From positions 85,216 through 149,215 of the forward strand of contig NZ_QAJI01000003.1 of the NCBI RefSeq assembly GCF_003852495.1: a stretch of DNA of 64,000 bases, read 5' to 3'. Below the pieces are notes generated by a model that was not told the origin of the DNA, searched no databases, and saw nothing but the letters and a program-made list of their open reading frames with translations. A program made the position numbers and the translations under genes. Origin of the DNA: Taibaiella sp. KBW10 (GTDB lineage Bacteria; Bacteroidota; Bacteroidia; Chitinophagales; Chitinophagaceae). Position 1 is the first letter of the stretch. The number at the start of each line of letters is the position of its first letter. Of this stretch, positions 16,839 through 25,108 are shown piece after piece.

Positions 16839-17861
16839 TTATTTACCTACAACCTCATTCTTAAACCGCTCTTTTAAATAATTGGTATTGAACAAAGAAA
16901 GCAGCTCTGTGTAATGATCTATATCTGAAACCCGGGGTTTCAAAACCCTTGCCACTTCATAACGGGAAGACTGCGAATTAAAACTTAGTGCAACTACCCG
17001 TACCTGTTCCGTACTGAAGCAAAATGCCTTACCGTACTTTTGTACATAAGAAAGTTTATTTTCCTCATCGGTGCGATCTTCCAAGCGCTGCGCAAAGGCA
17101 TTAAATGCGGCCTCGGTCATCCCTTCTTCACAATTGATCGTTTTTTTCACCGGCTTTTCTGGTGTTGCCTCTATAGTAACAGCCTGTTCCGGCTCTTCTT
17201 TTTTGTTGCGTTTATTACCTTTCTGCTTTTCTGCATTTGCGGCAGCCTCTTTATTCATCTCAAAGTCAAGAAATCGGGTATCTTCTTTTGTGGCAGGTGT
17301 TGCAGGTGTATCTTCCGGCGCTGCTACAACCACAACCTTCTTCTCTTTCTTTGGCTTGGCAGCCTTAACCGGTTTGGTTTCCGGCACTTCTTGTACCGGA
17401 TCGGCAATTTCCTTTCCTGTATTAGCAACATCCGGCTCTTTATTCACCGCCAGCATATCTTGCAGTTCCTTATTCGGATCGGTAGTGATGACATCGTCCT
17501 CTACTTTATTACCGGCATTGATGTAATGACCATTATTCAGGTCATATAAAGCAAACTGCGTATTATTAAGCTTTTTTAAGACTAAAGACCGCTGACCGGA
17601 AGGTGCAATATTCAATATAAATTTCTGAGCAGGATAAGCATTCTGCTGAAACAATACTTCCAAATGAAGCGGTCCGGCAGCAAGGCCGTTAAGGATTGCA
17701 AAATCTTTGCTGTAACGCGCCTGCATCTCCCCTTCCATCTTTACATAAATAGGGGTTTGCTTATCGCCCTGTATATACACAAAGGCATCATTCTTCTCTT
17801 GGGCACTTATGGTTATTTGCCCCAGCCCCATAAGACTACAAAACAGCAATATTTTTTTCAT
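16839..17861 (-). CDS. DUF4476 domain-containing exported protein
   Basis: A 340-residue protein with a signal peptide (1-20, ISAQ end), an N-terminal beta-rich region (about 25-115), a low-complexity linker rich in Lys, Glu, Pro and Ala (about 120-240), and a C-terminal DUF4476 domain (about 243-335; MTEAAFNAFAQRLED ... FNTNYLKERF). The function of DUF4476 is unknown; it is common in exported Bacteroidota proteins. It follows the biotin carrier gene by 9 nt on the minus strand and is probably in the same transcript. Confidence 0.82.
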   Translation of the reverse strand: MKKILLFCSLMGLGQITISAQEKNDAFVYIQGDKQTPIYVKMEGEMQARYSKDFAILNGLAAGPLHLEVLFQQNAYPAQKFILNIAPSGQRSLVLKKLNNTQFALYDLNNGHYINAGNKVEDDVITTDPNKELQDMLAVNKEPDVANTGKEIADPVQEVPETKPVKAAKPKKEKKVVVVAAPEDTPATPATKEDTRFLDFEMNKEAAANAEKQKGNKRNKKEEPEQAVTIEATPEKPVKKTINCEEGMTEAAFNAFAQRLEDRTDEENKLSYVQKYGKAFCFSTEQVRVVALSFNSQSSRYEVARVLKPRVSDIDHYTELLSLFNTNYLKERFKNEVVGK

Positions 17862-17870
17862 TCGATTCCT

Positions 17871-18371
17871 TTATGCCAGTTCAATCAATATTTCCCCTTT
17901 CTCTACAGCCTGGCGTTCTGTGATTTTGATCGCTTTTACCGTAGCATCATTTGGCGCTTTAAAAATGTTTTCCATCTTCATGGCTTCCAGGATTAATACC
18001 GGTTCCCCTTTCTTAATCACCTGTCCTTCCGTAACCAATATTTTCAGAATTAAGCCGGGCATGGGTGCCTTTATCGGTTCTATTTTCTGCATTTTAGAAA
18101 TATCCAATCCCATTTTAGACAGTAAGATATCTATTGGTTCCTGAATCTGGATATCGTATAAATTATTATTGACGCTAAGCGACAAGGTCTTTTTAGCACG
18201 ATCAACCTGCACGACACTGGCTACATAGCTTTTATTGTTTGCAATAATCGTATAACTGGCATTAGGCAAAGCGACAGCGTCCCAATCGATCTTTTTATCG
18301 TTTACCAATACCTGATCCTGATCTACAGAAACAGCCAGTTCCTGAGCATCAGAAAATTTTACGTTGTACAT
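17871..18371 (-). CDS. Biotin carboxyl carrier protein (biotinyl-domain subunit)
   Basis: A 166-residue protein with a C-terminal biotinyl domain (about 98-166) whose attachment lysine is K132 in EAMKMEN. The N-terminal half is a beta-rich region of the kind found in carrier subunits of acyl-CoA carboxylases rather than in AccB. Carrier proteins of this type work with a biotin carboxylase and a carboxyltransferase, neither of which is nearby, so the parent enzyme (propionyl-CoA or another acyl-CoA carboxylase) is not decided. It has a good promoter at 18407-18438 and is divergent from the methyltransferase operon. Confidence 0.88.
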   Translation of the reverse strand: MYNVKFSDAQELAVSVDQDQVLVNDKKIDWDAVALPNASYTIIANNKSYVASVVQVDRAKKTLSLSVNNNLYDIQIQEPIDILLSKMGLDISKMQKIEPIKAPMPGLILKILVTEGQVIKKGEPVLILEAMKMENIFKAPNDATVKAIKITERQAVEKGEILIELA

Positions 18372-18406
18372 AGTTTTATTTTACAAAAAAAATTAAAATG
18401 ATGAGA

Positions 18407-18438
18407 CAAAAGTAAGTTATTCTCAGCATCATCACAAA
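18407..18438 (-). promoter_or_regulatory. Promoter of the biotin carrier gene
   Basis: On the minus strand TTTG (18438-18435) is followed after 20 bp by TACTTTTG (18414-18407), one of the best -33/-7 pairs in the window. Confidence 0.6.
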
Positions 18439-18470
18439 CAACAATACTTTTTACTTTGCACGAATAATTT

Positions 18471-18478
18471 TACTTTTG
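18471..18478 (+). promoter_or_regulatory. -7 element of the methyltransferase-halogenase operon
   Basis: TACTTTTG matches TAnnTTTG 30 bp before ATG 18509 and overlaps the TTG at 18476 that would otherwise open the frame. A T-run 19 bp upstream may serve as a weak -33 element. Confidence 0.45.
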
Positions 18479-18508
18479 GTCCATTATTTAACAATCTTAT
18501 CAAGACTT

Positions 18509-19594
18509 ATGAATTCCAATAATGCAAAGAATATGTTTGAAACGGACAATATTAAAGCGCTGGATGCCCTGGATCGGGCACACCTGATTGCTTTTGCTCC
18601 TTATGTATGGGAAGCCTCAAAACTGCTGATCGAAAAAGGCATACTAAATATTGTAGACAAAAGCGGTACAGATGGCATCAGCATAGAAGAGATTGTACCT
18701 CAAACAGACCTTTCTCATTATGGGGTGAGGGTATTATTGGAAGCAGGCTTAGGCATTGGATTAGTGTACCGTAAGGCCGATAAATACCTGCTGGCCAAAA
18801 CGGGTTATTTCATGCTAAAAAATGAAATGACAAAAGTCAATTACGAATTCATGCGGGATGTATGCGCCGAGGGCGCTGAGTCTCTGGAATCTTCTATTTA
18901 TCATTCCAAACCCGAAGGCTTGAAAGTATTCGGCAACTGGAATACCTTATATGAGGGGCTTTCTGTATTACCGGAACCCGCCAAAACAAGCTGGTTGGCT
19001 TTTGATCACTATTACTCTGACAACACCTTTGAGGTGGCCTTGGAACTGGTGTTTGCCTCAAACCCCAAAAAAATACTGGACATTGGTGGCAATACCGGTA
19101 AATGGTCTTTACAAAGCCTTCATTATAATCCGGAGGTACAAGTAGGTATTGTAGACCTTCCAGGACAATTGGCAATGGCCGAAAAAAATATTGATGCCGC
19201 AGGATTTAAAGGAAGGGTACAGTATTATAACCATAATGTACTGGACAATAGCCTGAGCTTACCGGAAGGATATGACATCATCTGGATGAGCCAGTTTTTG
19301 GATTGTTTCTCCGACGACGAAATTGTAGGTATTTTACAAAAATGCCATAAAGTAGCCACCGCCGACACGCGTGTGTTTATCAATGAAACCTTCTGGGATC
19401 GCCAAAAATTTGAAACCTCTGCTTTTGCCTTGCAAATGACCTCGCTCTATTTCACGACTATGGCCAATGGCAACAGCCAGATGTATGATAGCCAGGTTTT
19501 CTATAAGCTCATTGAGCAAGCGGGGTTTGAGATCATTAAGACCCATGATAACATCGGTTTAAGCCATACCATCCTGGAATTAAAAAAGAAATAA
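18509..19594 (+). CDS. SAM-dependent O-methyltransferase-like protein
   Basis: A 361-residue methyltransferase with an N-terminal winged-helix dimerisation region (about 15-110) and a class I SAM-binding domain (motif ILDIGGNTGKW near 190-200), the layout of O-methyltransferases acting on small phenolic or polyketide substrates. ATG 18509 is preferred to the upstream TTG, which is inside the promoter. It is the first gene of an operon with a halogenase-like flavoprotein, a ketosynthase-like protein and an alkyltransferase-like protein. This gene set recalls tailoring genes of flexirubin-type pigment clusters of Bacteroidota; that link is inference. Confidence 0.82.
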   Translation: MNSNNAKNMFETDNIKALDALDRAHLIAFAPYVWEASKLLIEKGILNIVDKSGTDGISIEEIVPQTDLSHYGVRVLLEAGLGIGLVYRKADKYLLAKTGYFMLKNEMTKVNYEFMRDVCAEGAESLESSIYHSKPEGLKVFGNWNTLYEGLSVLPEPAKTSWLAFDHYYSDNTFEVALELVFASNPKKILDIGGNTGKWSLQSLHYNPEVQVGIVDLPGQLAMAEKNIDAAGFKGRVQYYNHNVLDNSLSLPEGYDIIWMSQFLDCFSDDEIVGILQKCHKVATADTRVFINETFWDRQKFETSAFALQMTSLYFTTMANGNSQMYDSQVFYKLIEQAGFEIIKTHDNIGLSHTILELKKK

Positions 19595-19628
19595 ACATTT
19601 CTGTAGAACAAAACAAAATACTTTAGAA

Positions 19629-20861
19629 ATGAAACATACTGATGTTTTAGTGATTGGCGCCGGCCCTGCCGGTACCGTAGCAGCATCCATCATCAAAGGA
19701 GCAGGATACGAAGTGGAGATTGTTGAAAAAACACAGTTTCCCAGGTTTGTGATTGGTGAAAGTTTATTACCCCGTTGCCTGGAAGCCCTGGAAGAAGCCG
19801 GTTTTATCCCTGCGCTGAAAGAAAAAAAGTTTCAGGAAAAATGGGGCGCAAAATTTGTCTTAAACGATGCTATTTGCGATTTCACTTTTAATGAACAACA
19901 TACAAAGGGCTATAACTATGCCTGGCAAATGCCCCGTGCTGACTTTGACAGCACGCTGGCTGATGAATGTGTGCGTAAGGGTATTCCGGTACACTACTTA
20001 AGTGAAGTGGTTGATATCAAAATTGACGAACAAGGCCACAGTATAACAACTGTCCAAAAAGAAGATGGCAGTACGTTTACCGTTTCTGCTAAGTTTATTG
20101 TGGATGGTAGTGGTTACGGCCGCGTTATCCCACGCTTATTCAACCTGGACAAGCCCGCACAATTACCAACCCGCAAGACCATTTTTTGCCACATGGAAGA
20201 TCCGCTGAGACAAACTGTTGAAGAGCCTGATCGTATCGTGATTTATGCGCAAGGGAATGATTGCTGGATATGGACCATACCTTTTTCAAATGGAACAACC
20301 TCTGTAGGCTTTGTGGCGCTACCCGAATATTTTGAACAGTATGGCAGCGATGAGGACATCACCGCCAAATTCAAAAAAATGATTGCAGCGGAACCCAACC
20401 TCAGGGAACGCTTTAAAGATGTAGTTCTTAAATTTGAACCCCGGATACTGCAAGGCTGGAGTGCAACTTCCACGACTTTCTATGGTCATGGCTTTGTGCT
20501 GACGGGCAATGTAACCGAGTTTCTGGACCCGATCTTCTCCTCTGGTGTGACCCTCGCCACCGTATCAGCTCAAAAGGCAGCCAACCTGGTGATCAAACAC
20601 TTAAAAGGCGAAAATGTAGACTGGGAAAACGATTATATGCGATATATGGAGAAGGGCGTAGATGTGTTCAGAACCTATGTCAAGTCCTGGTATACGGGCG
20701 ATCTCTATAAAATTTTCTTTGCTGATAATAAAGATGCCAGCGTAAAAGCACAGATTTGCTCGGTACTGGCCGGATATGTCTGGGATGATACCAATCCTTT
20801 TGTCAAAAACCATGAAAGATCGGTAAGTTCGCTGATCAATTTTTTAGAGCGTAAAAACTAA
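19629..20861 (+). CDS. Flavin-dependent halogenase-like oxidoreductase
   Basis: A 410-residue FAD protein of the tryptophan-halogenase/geranylgeranyl-reductase superfamily. The dinucleotide motif GAGPAG is at 10-15, the halogenase signature WxWxIP is intact at 213-218 (WIWTIP), and K71 in EKWGAKF is placed like the catalytic lysine of phenol- and polyketide-type halogenases. The second FAD motif is GFVLTGNVTEFLDPIFSSG. Chlorination of an aryl-polyene or phenolic product is the likely reaction, but relatives with this motif also act as plain monooxygenases. It lies 34 nt after the methyltransferase and 9 nt before the ketosynthase-like gene. Confidence 0.78.
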   Translation: MKHTDVLVIGAGPAGTVAASIIKGAGYEVEIVEKTQFPRFVIGESLLPRCLEALEEAGFIPALKEKKFQEKWGAKFVLNDAICDFTFNEQHTKGYNYAWQMPRADFDSTLADECVRKGIPVHYLSEVVDIKIDEQGHSITTVQKEDGSTFTVSAKFIVDGSGYGRVIPRLFNLDKPAQLPTRKTIFCHMEDPLRQTVEEPDRIVIYAQGNDCWIWTIPFSNGTTSVGFVALPEYFEQYGSDEDITAKFKKMIAAEPNLRERFKDVVLKFEPRILQGWSATSTTFYGHGFVLTGNVTEFLDPIFSSGVTLATVSAQKAANLVIKHLKGENVDWENDYMRYMEKGVDVFRTYVKSWYTGDLYKIFFADNKDASVKAQICSVLAGYVWDDTNPFVKNHERSVSSLINFLERKN

Positions 20862-20870
20862 ATCCGGGTA

Positions 20871-21467
20871 ATGTTGTATATCAATCACTGCGTTTCTTTG
20901 CGGAACGATGCCCTGCATGTAGATAAGCACCTCCAGCACACCCTTCCGGTGGCGGAGATTGGCGAAACGCTTACCGGTTTGTACCGCTTGCTGGAGATCA
21001 GCTATCCCAAGTTTTTTAAAATGGATCTGGTCTCTAAGGCTGCCTTTCTGGCAACAGAGGTTTTGATGCAGGCCGTTCGTTTTGAGGGCAACCGGGATAA
21101 GGTAGCCACGGTGCTCACCACTGCTTCTGGATGTCTGGCAGTAGATGAAAAGTTTGAAGCCTCGCGTAGTGAAGGGGCTTCTCCTGCACTATTTGTATAT
21201 ACCTTACCTAACATCATGCTGGGCGAAATCTGCATTCGCCACCAATTCAAAGGAGAGCAATTGTGCAGTGTTGCCCCGGCAACGGATTGTTATTTTATGG
21301 AAGGTTATGTACAGGATTTGCTGGATAACCACGATACAGATGCCTGCTTATGTGGTTTTGTGGAGGCCTATGACCAAACGATTGACGTACGGCTGATCTG
21401 GGTTTCTGCACAAGAAAGTAAAACACCTTTTGATCAGGAGCATTTACTTCAAATATTCGCTTCATGA
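20871..21467 (+). CDS. Half-length beta-ketoacyl synthase-like protein
   Basis: A 198-residue protein matching only the N-terminal half of the thiolase fold: VATVLTTASGCLAVDEKF, the PALFVYTLPNIMLGEI segment, and ATDCYFMEGY, where the cysteine occupies the place of the ketosynthase nucleophile. The C-terminal half with the two catalytic histidines is absent, so it cannot be a complete condensing enzyme; a partner subunit or chain-length-factor-like role is possible. Similar short KS-like proteins occur in flexirubin-type clusters. Its stop overlaps the next start (ATGA at 21464-21467), implying translational coupling. Confidence 0.7.
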   Translation: MLYINHCVSLRNDALHVDKHLQHTLPVAEIGETLTGLYRLLEISYPKFFKMDLVSKAAFLATEVLMQAVRFEGNRDKVATVLTTASGCLAVDEKFEASRSEGASPALFVYTLPNIMLGEICIRHQFKGEQLCSVAPATDCYFMEGYVQDLLDNHDTDACLCGFVEAYDQTIDVRLIWVSAQESKTPFDQEHLLQIFAS

Positions 21468-21805
21468 GCCAAGACACGCTTAGTCAATATCAGGCGATCT
21501 ACGATATCGTGAAGCTCATTCCGTTTGGAAGGGTGTGCAGTTATGGGGTTATTGCCAAATGTGTGGGTTATGGCTGTACCGCCCGTGTCGTGGGCAGGGC
21601 AATGTTCAATTCCCATAACCTACCCGAAGTACCGGCACACCGTGTACTCAACAGCCAAGGCAAACTTACCGGGAGGTTTCATTTTGAGACCCCTACCCGC
21701 ATGCAGGAATTGCTGGAAGCAGAAGGCATTACCATAAAAAATGATAAAGTGTTGGATTTCAAAACAATCTTCTGGGATCCTGATACCCTGGCCGAAAAGT
21801 TTTAA
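21464..21805 (+). CDS. Alkyltransferase-like protein (ATL, MGMT-related)
   Basis: A 113-residue homologue of the DNA-binding domain of O6-alkylguanine-DNA alkyltransferase. The motif PCHRV, which contains the acceptor cysteine in MGMT, reads PAHRV here (A58), so alkyl transfer is impossible. ATL proteins bind O6-alkylguanine and flag it for nucleotide excision repair. The recognition helix region (ARVVGRAMFNS) is retained. It overlaps the ketosynthase-like gene by 4 nt, an odd partner for a DNA-repair protein; a 22-bp tandem repeat begins at its stop codon. Confidence 0.88.
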   Translation: MSQDTLSQYQAIYDIVKLIPFGRVCSYGVIAKCVGYGCTARVVGRAMFNSHNLPEVPAHRVLNSQGKLTGRFHFETPTRMQELLEAEGITIKNDKVLDFKTIFWDPDTLAEKF

Positions 21806-21846
21806 GAATTCCCTAGTATTTGCTTAAGAGTTCCATAGTATTTGCT
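21803..21846 (+). repeat. 22-bp tandem duplication beginning at a stop codon
   Basis: Two adjacent 22-bp units (21803-21824 and 21825-21846) differ at two positions. Each contains TAGTATTTGCT and begins with TAAGA, the first TAA being the stop of the ATL gene. Two copies only; no CRISPR features. Confidence 0.7.
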
Positions 21847-21881
21847 GCCGTACCTTTACAATAGTTTTCAAATGTGCTGCA

Positions 21882-22112
21882 ATGGACTTCTTACTGATTG
21901 ATACGATAACCAACTCTGCAGGTAAATTATACCTGTTTATCCGATACCGCAACCCAAATAAAAGACGAAAGATATTCCTCAACGAATACGAAGGTTCCTA
22001 TACCCTGGCCGGGAAAGAGGCGCTACTTTGGGTACTCGCGCTTATTGTCTTACTGATTGTCGTCGGACTGATTGTCTTGACGGTCTCTAATACTTTTATT
22101 CCCAGGGAATAA
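21882..22112 (+). CDS. Small membrane protein of unknown function
   Basis: A 76-residue protein with a basic stretch (RYRNPNKRRK, about 22-31) and a single strongly hydrophobic helix (about 47-68, ALLWVLALIVLLIVVGLIVL). I do not recognise a family. It stands between the ATL gene and a DUF4834 gene on the same strand; its codon use resembles its neighbours. It is likely a real gene because of its composition and spacing, but this is not proven. Confidence 0.6.
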   Translation: MDFLLIDTITNSAGKLYLFIRYRNPNKRRKIFLNEYEGSYTLAGKEALLWVLALIVLLIVVGLIVLTVSNTFIPRE

Positions 22113-22195
22113 GAAATTTTCTTTGTGGCCTGTTTGCTATTTTTTACAAACGTTATAGTTTTTCTAATTTGGAAAATCGATACCGATTTTCTTTT

Positions 22196-22203
22196 TATCT
22201 TTG
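22196..22203 (+). promoter_or_regulatory. -7 element of the DUF4834 gene
   Basis: TATCTTTG is an exact TAnnTTTG match 7 bp before the ATG at 22211; the transcript would be nearly leaderless. A TTTG 24 bp upstream is slightly too far to be a standard -33 element. Confidence 0.4.
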
Positions 22204-22210
22204 ACCCACT

Positions 22211-22429
22211 ATGTTTCTCAAGATATTCATATTTTTAATCGTCCTTAGCCTCATCGCACGTTTTGTGCTTCGTTTTGTTATGCCTATTCTTCAGGTTACG
22301 AAAGCTGCACGACAGCAGATGAATGACATGCAGCAACAAATGAACAGCAGGAATGGGCAGGCCGAACAACCGCAAAAACAATCAAAAAGAGTAGATGGAG
22401 AGTTTATTGACTACGAAGAGGTCAAGTAA
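22211..22429 (+). CDS. DUF4834 family membrane protein
   Basis: A 72-residue protein with one N-terminal membrane helix (about 4-27) followed by a Gln-, Met- and Asn-rich helix and the conserved-looking C-terminal tail VDGEFIDYEEVK, typical of DUF4834 proteins found only in Bacteroidota. The function is unknown. It sits directly upstream of a terminator and glnS. Confidence 0.8.
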   Translation: MFLKIFIFLIVLSLIARFVLRFVMPILQVTKAARQQMNDMQQQMNSRNGQAEQPQKQSKRVDGEFIDYEEVK

Positions 22430-22459
22430 ACGGATGATCTATCCCTTATAATTGCATAT

Positions 22460-22485
22460 TGCCCGGTTTCTGCCGGGCATTTTTA
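22460..22485 (+). terminator. Terminator after the DUF4834 gene
   Basis: GCCCGG (22461-22466) pairs with CCGGGC (22473-22478), extended by one T-A pair and followed by a T-rich tract. Confidence 0.75.
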
Positions 22486-22533
22486 TTTTAAATACATTTT
22501 TAACAAGAATTTTAATAGCTAAGTTGCATTAGG

Positions 22534-22541
22534 TATATTTG
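22534..22541 (+). promoter_or_regulatory. -7 element of glnS
   Basis: TATATTTG matches TAnnTTTG 35 bp before the glnS ATG. No clear -33 element. Confidence 0.4.
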
Positions 22542-22576
22542 CATCGTTATTTACAATTCACCAAGAAAGGAATACA

Positions 22577-24244
22577 ATGAGCGAAGAGCGTTCTTTAAAC
22601 TTTATAGAAGAAATTATTGAAAAAGATCTGTCGGCCGGCACCCATAATGGGCGGGTACATACCCGTTTCCCACCCGAGCCGAACGGATACTTACATATCG
22701 GACACGCCAAATCTATTTGTCTGAACTTTGGACTGGCCAAAAAATATGAGGGTAAATGTAACCTCCGGTTTGATGATACCAATCCCGTTACAGAAGATAC
22801 GGAGTATGTAGACAGCATCATGAATGATGTACGCTGGCTAGGCTTCGAATGGGATGAGTTACACTATACTTCCGATTATTTTGAGCAATTACATGATTTT
22901 GCCGTAGACCTGATTAACAAAGGACTGGCCTATGTAGACGACTCAACAGCAGAAGAAATTGCCGCTACTAAAGGAAATATCGACAGACCGGGTACTGACA
23001 GCCCGTACAGGGAAAGAAGTATCGCCGAAAACCTGCAGTTATTTGCCGACATGCGTGCGGGCAAATATGCTGATGGCGAAAAGGTACTTCGGGTAAAAAT
23101 AGATATGGCACATCCCAATTTATTGTTGCGCGACCCGATCATTTACCGCATCAAACATGCGCATCATCACCGTACCGGAGACACCTGGTGTATCTATCCG
23201 ATGTATGATTTTGCTCATGGCCAAAGCGATAGTATTGAAGAGATCACGCACTCTATCTGTACCCTGGAGTTTATCCACCACCGGCCTTTATATGACTGGT
23301 GTATTGACAAATTGGGTATTTTCCCCTCTCATCAATATGAATTTGCGCGCCTGAATCTGAACTATACAGTGATGAGCAAACGCAAGTTGAAGCAATTGGT
23401 AGAAGAAAAACATGTGAGTGCCTGGGATGATCCGCGTATGCCTACCATCAGCGGGATGCGGCGCAGAGGCTATACCCCCGAAAGCATCCGTAAATTTGCG
23501 GAGACAATCGGAGTAGCCAAGCGCGAAAACCTGATCGAGATCGGCTTACTGGAGTTCTGTGTGCGCGAACATTTGAATAAAATTGCTTTACGCAGAATGG
23601 CGGTGCTGGATCCGATCAAACTGGTGATCACCAATTACCCGGAGGGACAAACAGAAATCCTGAATGCAGAAAATAATCCTGAAGACGAAAACGGCGGTCA
23701 CCGTCCTTTAGCCTTTAGCAATACACTTTGGATCGAAAGAGAAGATTTCATGGAAAATCCTCCGCCAAAGTATTTCCGTTTGGGTGTCGGATTAAAAGTA
23801 CGCCTGAAGCATGCTTACATCGTAGAATGTACCGATTATAAAACGGATGAAAACGGGAAGGTAACGGAAGTACATTGTACTTATTTTCCGGAAAGCAAGA
23901 GCGGTAACGATACCAGCGGGATTAAAGTAAAAGGAACGATGCACTGGGTAGATACCTTAACGGCACAAACAGCGGAAATCCGCTTGTATGACCGCCTGTT
24001 TAAAGTGGAAAACCCTGCTTCGGAAGAGGGTGATTTTAAAGACTATATCAATGCGGATTCTTTAAGTGTTATTGAAAAAGCCTATATCGAACCGGCCCTG
24101 ACTGAAGCGACACTGGAAGATCGTTTCCAGTTTTTACGCATCGGCTATTTTACCTTAGATAAAGAAAGCTCTCCGGAGCATCCGGTATTCAATAAAACGG
24201 TTGGTTTAAAAGACAGCTGGAGCAAAGAACAAAAGAAAGGGTAA
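22577..24244 (+). CDS. glnS: Glutaminyl-tRNA synthetase
   Basis: A 555-residue class I synthetase that charges tRNA-Gln directly, full length. The HIGH signature is in PEPNGYLHIGHAKS (about 33-46) and the KMSKS counterpart is VMSKRK. The C-terminal anticodon-binding beta-barrels (about 340-550) are present. Its presence indicates that this organism does not rely solely on the transamidation route for Gln-tRNA. Confidence 0.98.
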   Translation: MSEERSLNFIEEIIEKDLSAGTHNGRVHTRFPPEPNGYLHIGHAKSICLNFGLAKKYEGKCNLRFDDTNPVTEDTEYVDSIMNDVRWLGFEWDELHYTSDYFEQLHDFAVDLINKGLAYVDDSTAEEIAATKGNIDRPGTDSPYRERSIAENLQLFADMRAGKYADGEKVLRVKIDMAHPNLLLRDPIIYRIKHAHHHRTGDTWCIYPMYDFAHGQSDSIEEITHSICTLEFIHHRPLYDWCIDKLGIFPSHQYEFARLNLNYTVMSKRKLKQLVEEKHVSAWDDPRMPTISGMRRRGYTPESIRKFAETIGVAKRENLIEIGLLEFCVREHLNKIALRRMAVLDPIKLVITNYPEGQTEILNAENNPEDENGGHRPLAFSNTLWIEREDFMENPPPKYFRLGVGLKVRLKHAYIVECTDYKTDENGKVTEVHCTYFPESKSGNDTSGIKVKGTMHWVDTLTAQTAEIRLYDRLFKVENPASEEGDFKDYINADSLSVIEKAYIEPALTEATLEDRFQFLRIGYFTLDKESSPEHPVFNKTVGLKDSWSKEQKKG

Positions 24245-24307
24245 ATTAAGGATGCCATTGTAAATAAAACGGGCTCTTTAATCCATTAATATAAAGTATA
24301 ATTTCAA

Positions 24308-25036
24308 ATGAAATACGCATTAGTCACCGGGGGATCAAGGGGTATCGGCAGAGCAGTTTGTATTGCACTGGCACAACTGGGCTACCCTGTTATCATTAAC
24401 TATAAAGGCAATCTGGCTGCGGCAGAGGAAACCGCTGCAGCGGTAAAAGAGGCTGGCCAGGAAGCAATCCTGCTGCCTTTTGATGTCGCCAAAAAGGAAT
24501 CGGTGACAGAGGCTTTGGAAGGCTGGATGACCAGCCATCCCGGCGATACGATTGAGGTACTAGTCAACAATGCCGGCATTCGTAATGATGTGCTGATGGC
24601 TTTTATGGAAGATGAGCAATGGCGCTCGGTACTGGATACGAGCCTGGAAGGCATGTATAATGTAACCCGCACGATTATGAAACCCCTATTGATGAACCGT
24701 TACGGAAGAATCATCAATATTGTGTCGCTCAGCGGAATCAAAGGAATGCCCGGACAGGTGAACTATTCTGCGGCTAAGGCCGGCATCATCGGTGCCACTA
24801 AGGCTTTAGCACAGGAAGTGGCCAAACGAAATATTACGGTCAATGCTATTGCCCCGGGTTTTGTGGCATCGGATATGACCAGCGATCTTAATGAAAAGGA
24901 GCTTTCTGCCCTTATCCCGATGAATCGCTTTGGCAAACCCGAGGAAGTGGCCGATCTGGTTAGTTTTCTAGCCTCAAAAAAAGCGGCTTATATTACCGGA
25001 CAGGTGATCTCGATCAACGGCGGTCTCTATACCTAA
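24308..25036 (+). CDS. fabG: 3-oxoacyl-ACP reductase-type short-chain dehydrogenase
   Basis: A 242-residue SDR enzyme reducing 3-oxoacyl-ACP with NADPH. The cofactor motif GGSRGIGRA starts at residue 8, NNAG follows near 91, and the catalytic Ser-Tyr-Lys set is in SLSGIKGMPGQVNYSAAK. The C-terminus is GQVISINGG. Two roles are possible: housekeeping FabG, or the ketoreductase of an aryl-polyene/flexirubin pathway, whose members have a similar SG.KG..GQVNYSAAK region. It is not next to acyl carrier protein or fabF, and lies 2.5 kb from the halogenase-like operon, so the pathway assignment stays open. Confidence 0.85.
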   Translation: MKYALVTGGSRGIGRAVCIALAQLGYPVIINYKGNLAAAEETAAAVKEAGQEAILLPFDVAKKESVTEALEGWMTSHPGDTIEVLVNNAGIRNDVLMAFMEDEQWRSVLDTSLEGMYNVTRTIMKPLLMNRYGRIINIVSLSGIKGMPGQVNYSAAKAGIIGATKALAQEVAKRNITVNAIAPGFVASDMTSDLNEKELSALIPMNRFGKPEEVADLVSFLASKKAAYITGQVISINGGLYT

Positions 25037-25108
25037 GCACTGCAATAAAAAAATCAATCCTTAGCGGTCACACGCTCTGTATATTATTCAATATTTTAAC
25101 AAGCATAC

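Noticed and set aside
21803-21846. CRISPR-like repeat
   Set aside because: Two directly adjacent imperfect units without spacers and without cas genes.
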